Positions 10,071-21,362 are shown, counted from the stretch's first letter. The stretch: DNA of 32,515 nt from Stemphylium vesicarium (GCA_004380135.1 QXCR01000236.1:1-32515), one strand, 5' to 3'. Notes: generated by a model not told the origin, from the sequence alone. A program made the numbers and translations.

Positions 10071-11259
10071 GGCGAATTTCTGCAGTGTCTAGAGATTTCC
10101 TCGTGGCAGGGCGGAGCAGATTCCGTGTCAGGGACCTGGAGAAAGAATGCACGGGAAATTGGCGCTTGTATGCATCCTGGGGCGCAAACAGTAAGCATCG
10201 TCGATTTCCGCGCTTCTTGCAATTCACGCGCGTCCGGCGACCCATTGCTTTGTACGGGGACGGGATTAATGACGTCGTGGCGCAGCTTCTAGACCTCGAT
10301 TAGGAGACCCTGGATGAATGCGGGAAGATCTGACGCCGTTGGTGGGTCCGATCTGGACGTGGCCGAGGGTCAGCGCTATCGAGCTCGCCATGGACGCATT
10401 GCGTGCTGCATCTTCGAAAAACGAGTGTTGGTTCATCTTGTCGAAGGCTTGAACAAAAGGTACACAAGGATGATGTCTCCATGGGCGCGGGAACTGCCAT
10501 TGAGCTGGTGCCAAGGCCACTACTAGCTCCCCTCTGTCAGACTGCATGAGAAGTACCGTGAACTTTATCATGGCTTCTTTGCATCGCACCACCTCCTCAC
10601 CGTTTGATAGGCGAGTCGTCAAAGCCTACGCCAGTAGACTTCCTCATGCGCTGGCGCATACGAGCCTTGGCCTGGGCAGGTGAGAAGATGAGTAGGCTGC
10701 ATCCAAGGCATCACTCTTACGCGACTCTCACACCCCATAGTCGAGAAACAATTCGACAACTTATTCCCGCCCTTTTTCTGAAAACCCCCTGCTCCCTTGC
10801 TTTGCCGACTGGGTGTGGCTGAAGTCACAGTAGACAAAAGCCAGTTTCCGACAGGCCCATCCGACGCGCAAGCATGCATGAACAACAGCCGATGAACCTG
10901 GGCGGAAGTCTTGGTATCCAGCGCTGAGTGGCGGTGCAGGAAGCGGGAATTGCTACCAAGACCAAATCCCGCTCCGCCAGCTGCGAAAGTCGTACTCGCC
11001 GGCGTTTGGTTCCGTCTTGGAAGTCTTGTCCTGCATCTTCATTTGTTGAGATCCATCTCGCTGGTGGCGCTTTACCTGTTTAGTCGTGGTAACACCAGCA
11101 ACATCTTGGCCTACGTGGGCCGACCAAGACATGCAAAACAGACGAGTAGATCAGGGAAAACATTAAAGATGACGGTTGCCGTGAGCCACATGTGGCAGCT
11201 GATCCACCCTTCACAGCCGCAAGCCGATCAATTTCTTTCCTATCAAAACTCACCGGTCG
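10071..11259. other. divergent intergenic region, hydrolase / NADPH oxidase
   Basis: This 1.19-kb stretch separates two divergent starts. Open frames on both strands (for example 10266-10622 minus, 10911-11342 plus) show no recognisable domain and no conserved splice-linked continuation. It presumably holds both promoters; I see no clear TATA box. Confidence 0.5.
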
Positions 11260-13309
11260 ATGTCTTCCGAGAAATATCTCACGGACGAGGAAATCAAGCA
11301 CTTCATCGACGACCTAGACCACGACAAGGATGGCAACGTTGATTACTGGGAGTTGGAGCGCAAGCTGGATCAAGTCCACAAGGAAATAGCACCCAAGGCG
11401 CAACCGCACAATCTTCATCATCGATCTCGCGGCGACGAAGCACGGCACGAGTTCCTTCGACAAGTCATCGGAACCCGAGAGGACCACATCAATCGCGATG
11501 AGTTTGCAAAAACGGTGAAGACATGGGAAATACCCTCGCTGGAACAAGACCGCAAAGAAGCGAAAGATGAGGACGATTACCTCAAGCAGGTCTCGCTATA
11601 CCGACGAGCGCGAGCATATTGGGCTGTCAAGGGACCGGAAATCATGTTTCTCGGACTCGTGCTGATTCTCATGATCGGCTTCGGAGTCTGGCAATTCGTC
11701 AAATACCTCACTTTCGACCAGTACACGCCCGCATTTGGATGGGGAGCCGTCTTGTCAAAGACCTGTGCTGGTGTATTATACCCCACATTCTTCTTCCTCA
11801 TTCTTTCCATGTCCAGGTGGCTTTCAACATTTCTTCGACGCTTCTACTTCATCTCCAGATTCATTAACTGGGACTTATCCCAGTCATTTCACATCAAGCT
11901 CTCCATCGTCGCCCTGGTATTCGCGACCCTCCATGCCATTGGCCACCTCAGCGGCTCATTTGTCTTTGGGAGCATGGCAAGTCGACAAGACGCCGTTGCG
12001 AACGTCGTAGGTCAGGATGCAGTACCTCGCTCCTATACCAGCTACCTGCGCTCTCTACCAGGGTGGACTGGCCTTACCTCTCTCGGCCTTTTCTACCTTC
12101 TAGCGCTAATGAGCATGCCTCAAATTCGGAAGTGGAGCTACGAGGTTTTCCAACTCGGCCATCTTTTGATGTTCCCAATCATTGGTTTCATGATGGCACA
12201 TGGCACAGCACATCTCTTACAATGGCCCATGTTTGGATACTGGCTCGCCTTTCCAACGCTGATGGTTCTCGGAGAGCGTATCTGGCGCTTAATATTGAGT
12301 TTCCGTCCCATCCTCGCTGATCTTGAGCTGCTGGACGAAGAGACCGTCGCAATCACCGCGCAAGTTCCAAAGACACGACCATGGGATTACAAGGCTGGCC
12401 AGTATGTCTTCGTGCAGGTGCCGCAACTATCTCGCTTCCAATGGCATCCATTCACCGTCTCAACGTGCATCAACAACACTATGCAGGTCCACATTAAAGC
12501 AGATGGCGACTGGACAAATGCACTTCGCGACCTGGCCCAGAGTGGTGGATGCAAAACCATTAAGATTGGCTTAGACGGTCCGTTCGGTGCACCCGCCCAG
12601 CGATTCTACGACTTCGAGTATAGCATGGTCTTCGGGTAAGTAGCTGATACCGAGCTCTCAATTAATAAATATGCTAATCTCCAACAGCGCCGGCATCGGC
12701 GTAACACCCTTCTCAGGCGTCCTAACCGACCTCCAACACCACGAGCTCGAACGCGTCAAATCCATCGAAACCCCACCCGAATCGTCCTCCAGAACACCCC
12801 AAGACCCATCCCCTTACACCAACCACCGCCGCGTCGATTTCCACTGGATGGTTCGTGACCGGAACAACCTGCTCTGGTTCTCCGACCTCCTAAACGAAGT
12901 ATCACGCGCAAACCGCAACAGCCCCGACCTCGACATCCGCATCAACACCTACGTAACCCAAAAGCGCAAGCAAATCTCCCAACATGTTTTCCGCTGGCTT
13001 CTGGAGAAGCACCGCACGGATGAGCATCCGCAGTCGCCCATCACGGGTCTTGTTAACCCTACGCATTTTGGCCGTCCGGATATCCGCGGGATCATGGAGG
13101 CGCACTATGATGATATGAGCAAGGTGCTTGCGGATCGGCTGAATGAGAAGGATGGGAATAAGGACGATGAGATCAAGATTGGGATTTTCTTCTGTGGGCC
13201 CCCGGTTATTGGGCAGCAGATTGCGGATCAGTGTAGTATGTTGAGTGCAAGGGCGCGGAATGAGGATAGGAAGCTGGAGTATAGGTTTATGATTGAGGTA
13301 TTTGGCTAG
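11260..13309 (+). CDS. noxC: NADPH oxidase with N-terminal EF-hand (NoxC type)
   Basis: Two exons (11260-12635, 12688-13309), with a 52-nt intron carrying TGCTAAT before CAACAG, encode 665 residues. It should transfer electrons from cytosolic NADPH via FAD and two haems across a membrane to O2, making superoxide. A canonical EF-hand loop spans Asp20-Glu31 (DHDKDGNVDYWE); a second, degenerate one is near residues 71-82. The ferric-reductase membrane domain has the paired haem ligands His211/His225 (14 apart) and His301/His314 (13 apart), the spacing found in gp91phox. The FAD site is HPFTVSTC (396-403), the NADPH sites GAGIGVTPF (from 459) and FFCGPP, and the C terminus is FMIEVFG. An EF-hand on a fungal Nox distinguishes NoxC from NoxA/NoxB and suggests calcium control. 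The start has no competing upstream ATG in frame. Confidence 0.95.
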
Positions 13310-13434
13310 TTTTCGGATCTGCGTCTATAAAACCTGGACCTTGTCCCTAAAGCGCACCTCAATTACTCTAGAGCTCGGTATACAACCGCTTGATACCTCA
13401 AAATATCAGAGGTCACAATTACCATTAAACAATT

Positions 13435-14329
13435 TCACCGCCTTCCCCTCTCTCTGCTCTGACTTCCTCTATCACAAGCTTCTTCATACCCCGGCAACCC
13501 CTCCCCATCATCCTCTCCTTCCCCACCCCATACAAGCCCCCTTAACTCTTCCCCCGCTCCGTCCTCATCCCGCCTACCCCTCCCCTTCCTCCAGTAGCTA
13601 ACCTCCCACCTCCCCGTCCCCCAAGCAATCGCCGCCTTAATCCCCTCCCAGAGCACCCAAACCGACCAAAGCGGCAAGAAATACCCCCACCACCACCCCT
13701 TGTCGCGTACATCGTAGATAAGCGCGGTATTCCAACGGATCAGCACGACGTCAACGGATGCCCGCAGCAAGGCGCATGTCGCTCATGCGAAAGGGATAAC
13801 ATGGGAGATGGTGACCAGGAGCAATTGGTTGGAGAAGTTGAAGAGGGAGGGGCAGGAGGTGCCGAAGCGCAGAGTGGAGAAGAGGGTTGCGATGAATGTG
13901 TAAAGTAGGATGGCTATGGCGAGGCGGTTTGCGCGGATTTTGGGAGAAGGTACGTCGTTTTTGGTATGGAAGGATGGTGATGCAGTGTGCGATGCTCCTT
14001 GCGGTTGCTCACCAGCGATAGGCTAGTACAAAGCCTTTGATGGAGAATGATTCTCATCGTCGACATTGATGTGGTATGCCGCTTCGCTTCTTTCTCCTTC
14101 TTCGTCGCTAACCTTGTTTTCCGCTTGTCCACGTAGTTCCAGTTTAGAGTGCACCACAATTTCCAATATGGCTGTCAAGATTATGAGGCCCAGGGTGGAG
14201 AATAGGGTCTTCAAGATAGCGCTGGTGGAAATATGTCAGTCAATCGCCTTTGCATGCCCGATGGTGCGGTCCTGCGCCAGAACTGGATACTTACATTTCT
14301 TCATTTTCGATTTCATCTGGGGAAGTCAT
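13435..14329 (-). pseudogene. four-TM membrane protein gene with in-frame stop codons
   Basis: Not recognised as a named family. On the minus strand, exon 1 (14329-14295) encodes MTSPDEIENEE and splices at GTAAGT (intron 14222-14294, acceptor CACCAG) into a frame that runs to the TGA at 13437-13435. It encodes TM1 (LKTLFSTLGLIILTAILEIV), an acidic loop, TM2 (RLAIAILLYTFIATLFSTLR), TM3 (LLLVTISHVIPFA then stop then ATCALLRASV), TM4 (WWWGYFLPLWSVWVLWEGIK) and a charged Gly/Glu/Arg-rich tail. Two stops interrupt it: TAG at 14025-14023 in the acidic loop, and TGA at 13785-13783 inside TM3. The TAG could be removed by a weaker intron (GTTAGC to GTACTAG, in frame). The TGA has no plausible intron around it. 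The TM pattern on both sides of the TGA argues for a recently disabled gene or a sequencing error. Total about 273 codons. It is convergent with noxC. Confidence 0.6.
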
Positions 14330-15910
14330 GGCTTGATACTACTGACTTGCACGGATTTGTTGGGTTTGAGGGCCAGGTGGTCGTGGAGCATGCTTTCCCT
14401 TTAAGCGTGGTTCGGTGGCTGTGCAATACATTAATATTAGGCGCACTGCTTGCATGGTGGGTACCGCATCGCAATTTATAAGCGTATCCAAGATTTTCCG
14501 TGGCGGCTAGCGGCTCTTGTGCATTCCGCTTCTTCCGGTACCTCGTTATGAGCGTCTAGTGACTGCGATCCCAATGGAGAAGGCGTCAGGACAATCGTGT
14601 GGTTCTTGTGGTAATGCGGTGGATTTGAATGGATGAGAGCTGACATTTATCTACGGTATGGCGGGAGCATTTGAACAATTGCCCTGCAAGAAGCAGGATC
14701 CGCGGAACTGGTTATAACTTCGTCGACTTGCGGGTATAGTGCATCTGCTCGGCGCAGTAGAAGATTACTAGTTGCTGCTGCCTTTACGCACCATTCCCAA
14801 GGAGTAACCTAGATGATTACTGGATCCCTGGGTACTTCAGAGCAGGCTGCAGTTGCTCTTCGGGATTCAGTCAAAGCTGTTACCTTGTAATGTTCTTCTG
14901 AGCCACGCGTGGCGGGAAAGGGCGACAATGGTAGCTGTTTCGGCTAAGCAGCAATGCGTACCCATACATATCATAGATATGAACTCATCGCGGATGTTTC
15001 GTGTCAATAAATCCGTTTCCTGTTAACGCTATGACAGCTTGTAGCTGGCACGAATAGTTACCAAAGACTAGGAAGAGCGAGCTATCGCTCGTAATGGCCA
15101 TGTGGGGCTTGGAAGTATAGAGTATAAATACATCGCTACTTCGGATGATGTGTTAGCAGTCGAATGCATGAGATTCCCTTGTATCATGGGACTGTCTGCG
15201 GTAATACAACCATACTATCAAGCATCCCATCCACCCCGATTCTTATAACCGAAATGTAGTGGGAAGAACGGACATCGCTTGACATCATTGTTTCACACCC
15301 AGATTGCGTTATTGTTGCGGATCTAGTCCCTAGGAAGTCTCATTGTCATCTGGCCTTTGGCGAGTTCTTGCAGCCCTTCATTAATGGGTGACGTTTCGGG
15401 GCCATCTCGCGATGACAAAGACTTGATTCAAGGAAATTCTCGTGACACTAATCCACATCGGCATTTTGTATCTGATCCTCTACCCTATCATGCTGTTGTG
15501 TTGAGCCACGGTGCGGAGTCCAGTCGTCTGAGAATTCCAGGGTCAGCTGTTCTCGTTGAGCGTTTAGTAGTACTGTACGCTGAGTCCTTGACTGGAGAGG
15601 GCGCCATGTCGTGATGATATCCACAGTTGACGTCAATGCTGCGTATTTGAAGCACAGTGAAGGTATCAAGAGACAACATCCATCCCAACCCGTAAACACG
15701 CCTCGGACAAACAAAACAAGCCGCTAATACCCGTCCACGTCGTCCGCACCTGCCTGATTCCCGCATCACATGATCTCCGCCAAACCTGCCACAGCCGCCG
15801 CTACCCCGCCCCCACGAAGGTCGCTTATACCTGCGTGCCCCGCAACTTTTCGTCGTCTAAGCCTTCCATCACTCAATCACGCCATCGCCGCCAAACCACA
15901 ATCGACCACC
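14330..15910. other. divergent intergenic region, 1.6 kb
   Basis: No open frame here has a recognisable motif or good splice links. A small inverted repeat (CATATC-ATA-GATATG) sits near 14966-14980. The last 150 bp are C-rich and likely carry the promoter and 5' UTR of the molybdoenzyme gene, whose start has the strong context CACCATGG. Confidence 0.5.
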
Positions 15911-17221
15911 ATGGTTAAGGTACCACCCCCAATTTTCCTCTGAAAATTTCCCAAAGCGGTGGACTATGTCCCCGGGCTGTCGAGCTACTGAGCTGGCTAG
16001 ATGGGAATTGGAGCAGAGGGGCTGACGGTGATGTCATAGCTAGAATACTCTGTCGAAAACCCGCTGAACCGCGAGCCGGATCTTGAGAAGCTGGTTCAAA
16101 GGTAGGTGAGCGTGGCTCAAAGGGGGGGATGAAGTAAGCATTTCGATGCTAATGATTGGGTGTGTAGCTTCATCACGAAAGACGGATATGATCGCAATCA
16201 TGGACCGATTCCGCATATCGATGTCGAAAAGCATAAGGTCTCGGTTACCGGTCTCGTGAATACCGAACTCTCGCTTTCTGTCGAAGATCTCAAGGCTCTT
16301 CCGCAGCATACCGTTGTCTGCGCGCTGCAATGTGCAGGGAACCGTCGGCACACGATGCGTACAAAGTTGAAGGAAGTTTCGGGAATCGATTGGTTCGATG
16401 GTGCGGTCATGAACTGCAAGTGGACTGGCCCTTTACTCAAGGACGTTCTGGATAAAGCAGGTGTCAAAGTAGATGAGGAGAAGTTGGGCGAAGCGCATGT
16501 CGCATTTGCATGCTTCCAAACAGACTGCCAGGATGATAGATTCTACGGCGCCAGTATCCCTCTTTCGCGGGCTTTGGATCGTAATAGCTCGATCCTGCTA
16601 GCGCTACAGATGAACGATAAGCCGCTGCCTCCGAACCACGGGGCTCCTGTTCGCGTCGTCACTCCTGGTATTGCCGGTGCGAGGAGCGTCAAATGGCTCG
16701 ATCAGATCTCTGTCCAGATGAGCGAGAGCCATAGTCATTACCAGCAGCACGACTACAAGGTCCTACCCCCTGAAGTCGATACCAAGGAGAAGGCACAGGC
16801 ATACTGGGGCAAGGTAAGTGCGCTGCAAGATATGCCCGTCAACAGCGTTATTGGCGTACCCAAGTCCGGCACTATCGTGCAGCGAGACGCAAATGGCATG
16901 ATTGAAGTCAAGGGTTATGCACTGCCTAGTGGAGCAGATGGACCCATTGCCAAAGTCGAAATCAGCGTTGATGATGGAAAGTCTTGGACAGATGCCGAGC
17001 TCATCAAGTCTTACGAGGGTGAAGATGCCCAGGATGTTGAGCTGAGGTGGGCGTGGGCGCTCTGGAGGGCAAAGATCAAGGTTGATCCAGGCAAGGATGT
17101 GAGGATCTACAGCCGCGCGACAGACATGAGTGGAAATATGCAGGCGAAGTGCCCGAAGTGGAATTTCAGAGGCGTGGCTTACAACGGCTATGGTGAGGCG
17201 TTTGGACTGGACATTGTCTAG
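15911..17221 (+). CDS. sulfite oxidase-like molybdopterin oxidoreductase
   Basis: Three exons are proposed: a 9-nt first coding exon (15911-15919, Met-Val-Lys), then 16040-16101 and 16168-17221, giving 374 residues; introns are 120 and 66 nt, the second with TGCTAAT. The molybdenum-cofactor domain shows YDRNHGPIPHID and CALQCAGNRRHTM, with Cys79 as the expected Mo ligand. The region from about residue 235 (GKVSALQDMPVNSVI, then VEISVDDGKSW) is the Mo-co dimerisation domain. There is no cytochrome b5 domain and no obvious mitochondrial presequence, so the architecture matches the compact plant-type sulfite oxidase (about 390 residues) and not the animal enzyme. It probably oxidises sulfite to sulfate with oxygen as acceptor; that is inference. 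The C terminus (GLDIV) is not a standard peroxisomal PTS1. The tiny first exon is inferred from frame and strong Kozak context. Confidence 0.9.
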
Positions 17222-17456
17222 ACGGTGCTGTTAGGGCCTCTCAAATGTGCTTGAAAGAGGCAATACGGTTACCAGTGGATCTGTCACTGGATATTGCATC
17301 ATTACTTTTCTACCTTCTCAACAAGGATACCGCTACAGCTAGTCCGGCGTCACTTGCATAATCAATTGAAGGGCGTTCATATCAATTCAACTCCATCCCG
17401 CTATGCATCCCTGAACCATGGTTCGTATATACATGCCATCCATCCAACCATGCCCC

Positions 17457-18050
17457 TCACAGCCCCAGACTCTTCCTCACATTCGCCCTCACAATATCTT
17501 CATACTGCGCCCTCTTCTCCCTCCACATGCGTGCCGCATCCACATTCGCCGGACTCTCATCATTTGGCTCTGCCAGCATACTCATAACGCTTATCAGAAT
17601 CTTCTCCACACTCTGTATCGGCGACCACCGTTCCGAGGCCTGCTCGTACTGCATTGGATCTTCGCCGGGCGCATGGAGGATAGAAATACAAACCTCGCCA
17701 TTAGTATATACTATCGTTCCCATTAGCTTCAACCCTTTTACCACATATTTTCCAGCCAATGCCACCATCCTAGTGCTCCGGGACTAGACAAGGAGTGGCC
17801 ACGTACCATTCGGATGCCACATCTCCGTCACAAACTTCATCTTGGGCGGCGCGAGTGGATAGTCCTTGGGAAACCGCAGTTCGGCGGGGAACACGCCGCC
17901 TTCAAAGGGTGTGCCTTCTGGCCCTTGAATCAGCGCTTCCCACACAAACATGTCGTCTTCGCTGACGGGGCCGGCGGTTATGCCCTCTGGGGGATCGTTG
18001 GAGAGGGCGCGGTACTCCTTGAAGAGACGTTTTGCTGCCGATGATGCCAT
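17457..18050 (-). CDS. ubc7: ubiquitin-conjugating enzyme E2, Ubc7/UBE2G2 type
   Basis: Two exons, 18050-17807 and 17710-17457, with a 96-nt intron (17711-17806, donor AATG|GTACGT), encode 165 residues, the same length as yeast Ubc7 and human UBE2G2. The UBC fold starts AAKRLFKEYRALSNDPPEGI. The HPN motif (HPNVYTNGEVCISIL) spans the intron, and the active Cys is residue 89. The 13-residue G2-type insertion after the cysteine (HAPGEDPMQYEQA) is present, followed by SERWSPIQSVEKIL and the ending KSLGL. Known members work with Cue1/gp78 and Hrd1 or Doa10-class ligases at the ER in protein degradation (ERAD). The start was set at 18050 (CACCATGG) because it matches family N termini; an in-frame ATG farther upstream would add 16 residues. 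It is convergent with the molybdoenzyme, 235 bp apart. Confidence 0.96.
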
Positions 18051-19570
18051 GGTGCTGTGTGCGTGAAGCGGGGGTGCGAGCACAGTGGGTGGATGCAAGG
18101 GGTGGGTAGGTAGGTAGCTGGCGCGGGGGCGGAGGTCGCGGGCGTGTTTGGGTGTTTCTTTTTGGTGTGGTCGTGTGAGGTCAATATTTGAGGATGAGTT
18201 TCGGAACGGTGTTTGCTATCTGTTTTCTGGGTGGGGGATATAAGAACAGTGAAGCGGGACCGTGGTTGGGGAGATGGCGTTCCGGGCGGTGAATGCGTTC
18301 GTTCCGACACTTTCGGCTTTAAGGACGCGGAGTTAGCGCCTGGGCACGTGCCTCCCGTTCTGCTTCCTCCAAGGCCTCGAACAAAGCATCATTCTTCCTG
18401 CAGACATGTTAGGATGGCAATCTTGGGAATCGACAACGGGGAAGAGCTTTGATAAATGTATTCAATGGAAAATGGTGAATTGTATGTACGTACCTGACCG
18501 CCGTGGTCTCAGCGGGTATTGCGCCGAACTCAGCCAACCCATCCGGAACGTGTTATGGTTCATGAAGACTCTGGGTGCCAGATGTCAAAGGTTTAAGTTT
18601 TCGCTTTCGCAGTCCTAATTGTAATCCGGCCTTTGCCTATTCTCCACATCCCCAGCTCAAACTCCTATCTCAGCTTCAAATTTAGACCGCAATCCGGAAT
18701 CAATTGTTAGAGCACGCTTGTTGTCAGAAGCTCCATAGGCAACAAGGTACAAGATGGGGCTATGCAATTAGGATACCGATTATAACAGAAAATGGCTATA
18801 CTACGTGCAATGATCACATTGGCGAGGAGCGCGCAAAGGCGATGATGATGAGCACCAAGGTAGATGAGCCGCCACCATTCAGTGACCGCAGGAGCATTGC
18901 ATACTGTGGATAATGGCCCAATACTATCTCGAAAGCGGGCATACCCGCTGCAATACTGGTAAAGGATCAATGCTCCATCGCCATATCTATCGATCACGAG
19001 TAACCTCGGTTCCCCATTGCCGTGGCAAGGTCTTGGGAAGCTTGTAAAAGGCAACAACCCCGGCTATGATGGAAGCATTCCCGATCGACACGACTTCCCC
19101 GGATGAAAGAGACCCATAACCTGCAGTACCCCGTACTACTCCATAGCGGTTGAAGTGCGCTTACTGCGGGGTGTCACGCAGAGATGATCGTCAATCTACT
19201 ACCTCGCACGCGTAATATCATGCACGAATCAATCCAAGAACCTCCCCGGTATTCTCGAAAAGCAAAGCCAGGTCGTCAAACCCATCTTTAGCACCGGGTA
19301 TATCAGATCTCAATTTGCTGCTTTGTGTTCACTGCTGCCCAAAGACGCACTGATTCAGCCTCGAGCTACCGTATCAGCTTGAACAAAGATCAAGGCAAGC
19401 AAGATGTCAGGGACATGATTTTGGCACTCTGCAAATCCCAAAACAGACCTTTGCAAGCAACAGGGAAATATTATCGACAAAGACGATGTCGCGTCCTAGT
19501 GCCATGTGACGCACACAGGGATCGGTTGTTGTTCGTAGTTCGTACGCCCATCGCATTTCCCATCCCCCAT

Positions 19571-19576
19571 TTAGCC
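19571..19576 (-). promoter_or_regulatory. candidate XlnR/Xyr1-type site (GGCTAA)
   Basis: The plus strand reads TTAGCC, the reverse complement of GGCTAA, the core bound by the fungal xylanase activator XlnR. It lies about 450 bp upstream of the GH10 start. A six-base match is expected often by chance, so this is only suggestive. Confidence 0.35.
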
Positions 19577-19834
19577 GGTCTTCTTCCACCCAGAGTGCCG
19601 CCAAGCAGGTCCAAGCAGCACAAGAACCGGCGCCGGAAGCTTCATTTAGATTAATCCGAAACGTCTTGTTTCCTAGCACCATACCACAAGCAGTAAGCAG
19701 CCTGTGTGGTTTGAGTATAGTCGCTATAGCTGGCGCATGGCAGATACAGATGCAGGTGGCGTTTAGATTGTTTTAATGCCCTATTGTCCGGGATTTCTCC
19801 ACACTGGCCATGGTGGCGCGGGTAAGGAGCCGCG

Positions 19835-19840
19835 GTGGAG
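19835..19840 (+). promoter_or_regulatory. candidate CreA/CRE1 site (GTGGAG)
   Basis: GTGGAG fits the SYGGRG consensus of the carbon catabolite repressor CreA and lies about 190 bp upstream of the xylanase start. A short motif, so weak evidence. Confidence 0.28.
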
Positions 19841-19928
19841 ATTCGTATAGGACATATTGTGGGTATTGCGGTGATGAAAATGGGTGTTGCTCTAATATGG
19901 GATAGGGCCGAGGGATTGACAATGTTGG

Positions 19929-19934
19929 TATAAG
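19929..19934 (+). promoter_or_regulatory. TATA-like box of the xylanase gene
   Basis: TATAAG occurs 98 bp before the xylanase ATG, a normal distance for a fungal TATA element with a leader of about 65 bp. Confidence 0.5.
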
Positions 19935-20026
19935 AAGAGCTGGATCTACGCGTGTATCTGGATATTCGTCACCATCGCTCACTACACACTCACACAAGTC
20001 AAACTATAGTCGAATATCCAACAGCC

Positions 20027-21205
20027 ATGAAACTCTCTCTCATCACCTTCCTTTCCGCCAGTGCGCTGGTCACCGCTGCTCCCTTCGCTGAGCCAGAGGC
20101 CCTCCTCGATGAGCGCCAGGCCGCACAGAGCATCGATGCTGCGATGAAGACAAAGGGCAGGAAGTACTTCGGTACCTGCTCCGACCCAGGTCGATTCAAC
20201 AGTGGCAAAAATGGTGCCATCATCAAGGCCAACTTTGGTCAAATCACTCCTGAGAACTCGTGAGTCGGAGCCCCAAACTTGGCAAAAAGACTTCTAGTTC
20301 TAATCTCGTCCGCAGTATGAAGTGGGATGCCACCGAGTCCTCGCGCGGCAACTTCAACTTCGGTACCGCCGACCAGACCGTCAACTTCGCCAAGAGCAAC
20401 GGAAAGCTCATGCGCGGTCACACCACCGTGTGGCACTCTCAGCTGCCGTCTTGGGTCTCTCAGATCAGGGACAAGGCTACTTTGACCACGGTCATGCAGA
20501 ACCACATCAACGCCTTGATGGGACGCTGGAAGGGCGACATCTACGCCTGGGACGTCATCAACGAGAGTAAGCTTTCCCAAACCACTGGCTCCTACCAGTA
20601 AGATATTGCATCACGAGTAGCTGCTGACTGAACACCATGTAGTGTTCGAGGAGAACGGCAGCTTCCGCGCCAGCGTCTTCTACAACGTTCTCGGCGAAGA
20701 CTTTGTCCGCATTGCCTTTGAAGCCGCGAAGAAGGCCGACCCCAACGCTAAGCGCTACATCAACGACTACAAGTACGTTTCCATCTTCCGCTTTCCACTC
20801 CCAAATACTAACACCACACCCAGCCTGGATCAAGCGTCGTACGCCAAGACGCAAGCCATGGCCCGCAACGTCAAGAAGTGGATCTCGCAGGGCATCCCCA
20901 TCGACGGCATCGGCTCGCAAGGTCACCTGACGTCGGGTCAGGGCGCCAACGCTCCCGACGCTATGAAGCTTCTCTGCGGTGCTGCTCCCGAGTGCGCCCT
21001 CACTGAAGTCGACATCCAGAACGCGCAGCAGTCCGACTGGAGCAACGTTGTCAAGGCGTGCCTGAACCAGAGCAACTGCGTCGGTATCACCGTCTGGGGT
21101 GTCCGTGACAGCGACTCCTGGAGGCCCCAGGGCAACCCGCTGCTATTTGACTCCAACTTCAACGCTAAGCAGGCGTACCAGACTGTGCTGCAGGCTCTTG
21201 CTTAG
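20027..21205 (+). CDS. secreted endo-1,4-beta-xylanase, GH10
   Basis: Four exons (20027-20259, 20316-20566, 20643-20772, 20824-21205) with introns of 56, 76 and 51 nt encode 331 residues. A signal peptide (MKLSLITFLSASALVTAAP) is followed by a short acidic spacer and one GH10 catalytic domain; there is no carbohydrate-binding module. Family blocks are KYFGTCSDP, ITPENSMKWDATE, RGHTTVWHSQLPSWV, then the acid/base Glu161 in WDVINE and the nucleophile Glu266 in LTEVDI, followed by GITVWGVRDSDSW. It should cleave beta-1,4-xylan outside the cell, as saprotrophic and plant-associated fungi do. Intron 2 directly follows the acid/base codon by one base. The start was placed at the Met that opens the signal peptide; upstream codons in frame are leader. 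Candidate XlnR, CreA and TATA sites lie upstream. Confidence 0.97.
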
Positions 21206-21362
21206 AGCGTTTGCGCTATCCAAGTCGAGGCAAAATGGGCATTTTGTAAAGAGCTCGCATTTTCGTAAATACTTTGAGTTGATGGGAGATATATACTGTA
21301 CATACATGGAATCTATTTCATACTATGACATCGTTCTGGGAAGAGTCGTGTGGTTCCGTGAG

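Larger units (their letters stand above)
18051..20026. other. divergent intergenic region, E2 / xylanase
   Basis: This is the longest gene-free stretch, nearly 2 kb. No frame has a recognisable domain. The first few hundred bases are the E2 promoter and 5' UTR. The last 450 bp carry candidate xylanase control sites, listed separately. A GATATAAGA on the plus strand at 18238-18246 has no gene behind it that I can support. Confidence 0.5.

Noticed and set aside
10266..10622. 118-residue minus-strand open frame between hydrolase and noxC
   Set aside because: It overlaps other equally long frames on both strands, shows no domain or signal peptide, and is not linked to further exons.
13293..13601. 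102-residue Pro/Ser/His-rich plus-strand frame after noxC
   Set aside because: It is antisense to the charged tail of the four-TM gene and overlaps the end of noxC; its composition comes from a C/T-rich strand.
2070..13785. Possible recoding of TGA as Trp, suggested by TGA in two otherwise intact genes
   Set aside because: TGA ends several intact genes here (GNAT, Ubc7, rhodopsin-fold protein, antisense-confirmed family ends), so it works as a stop in this genome.
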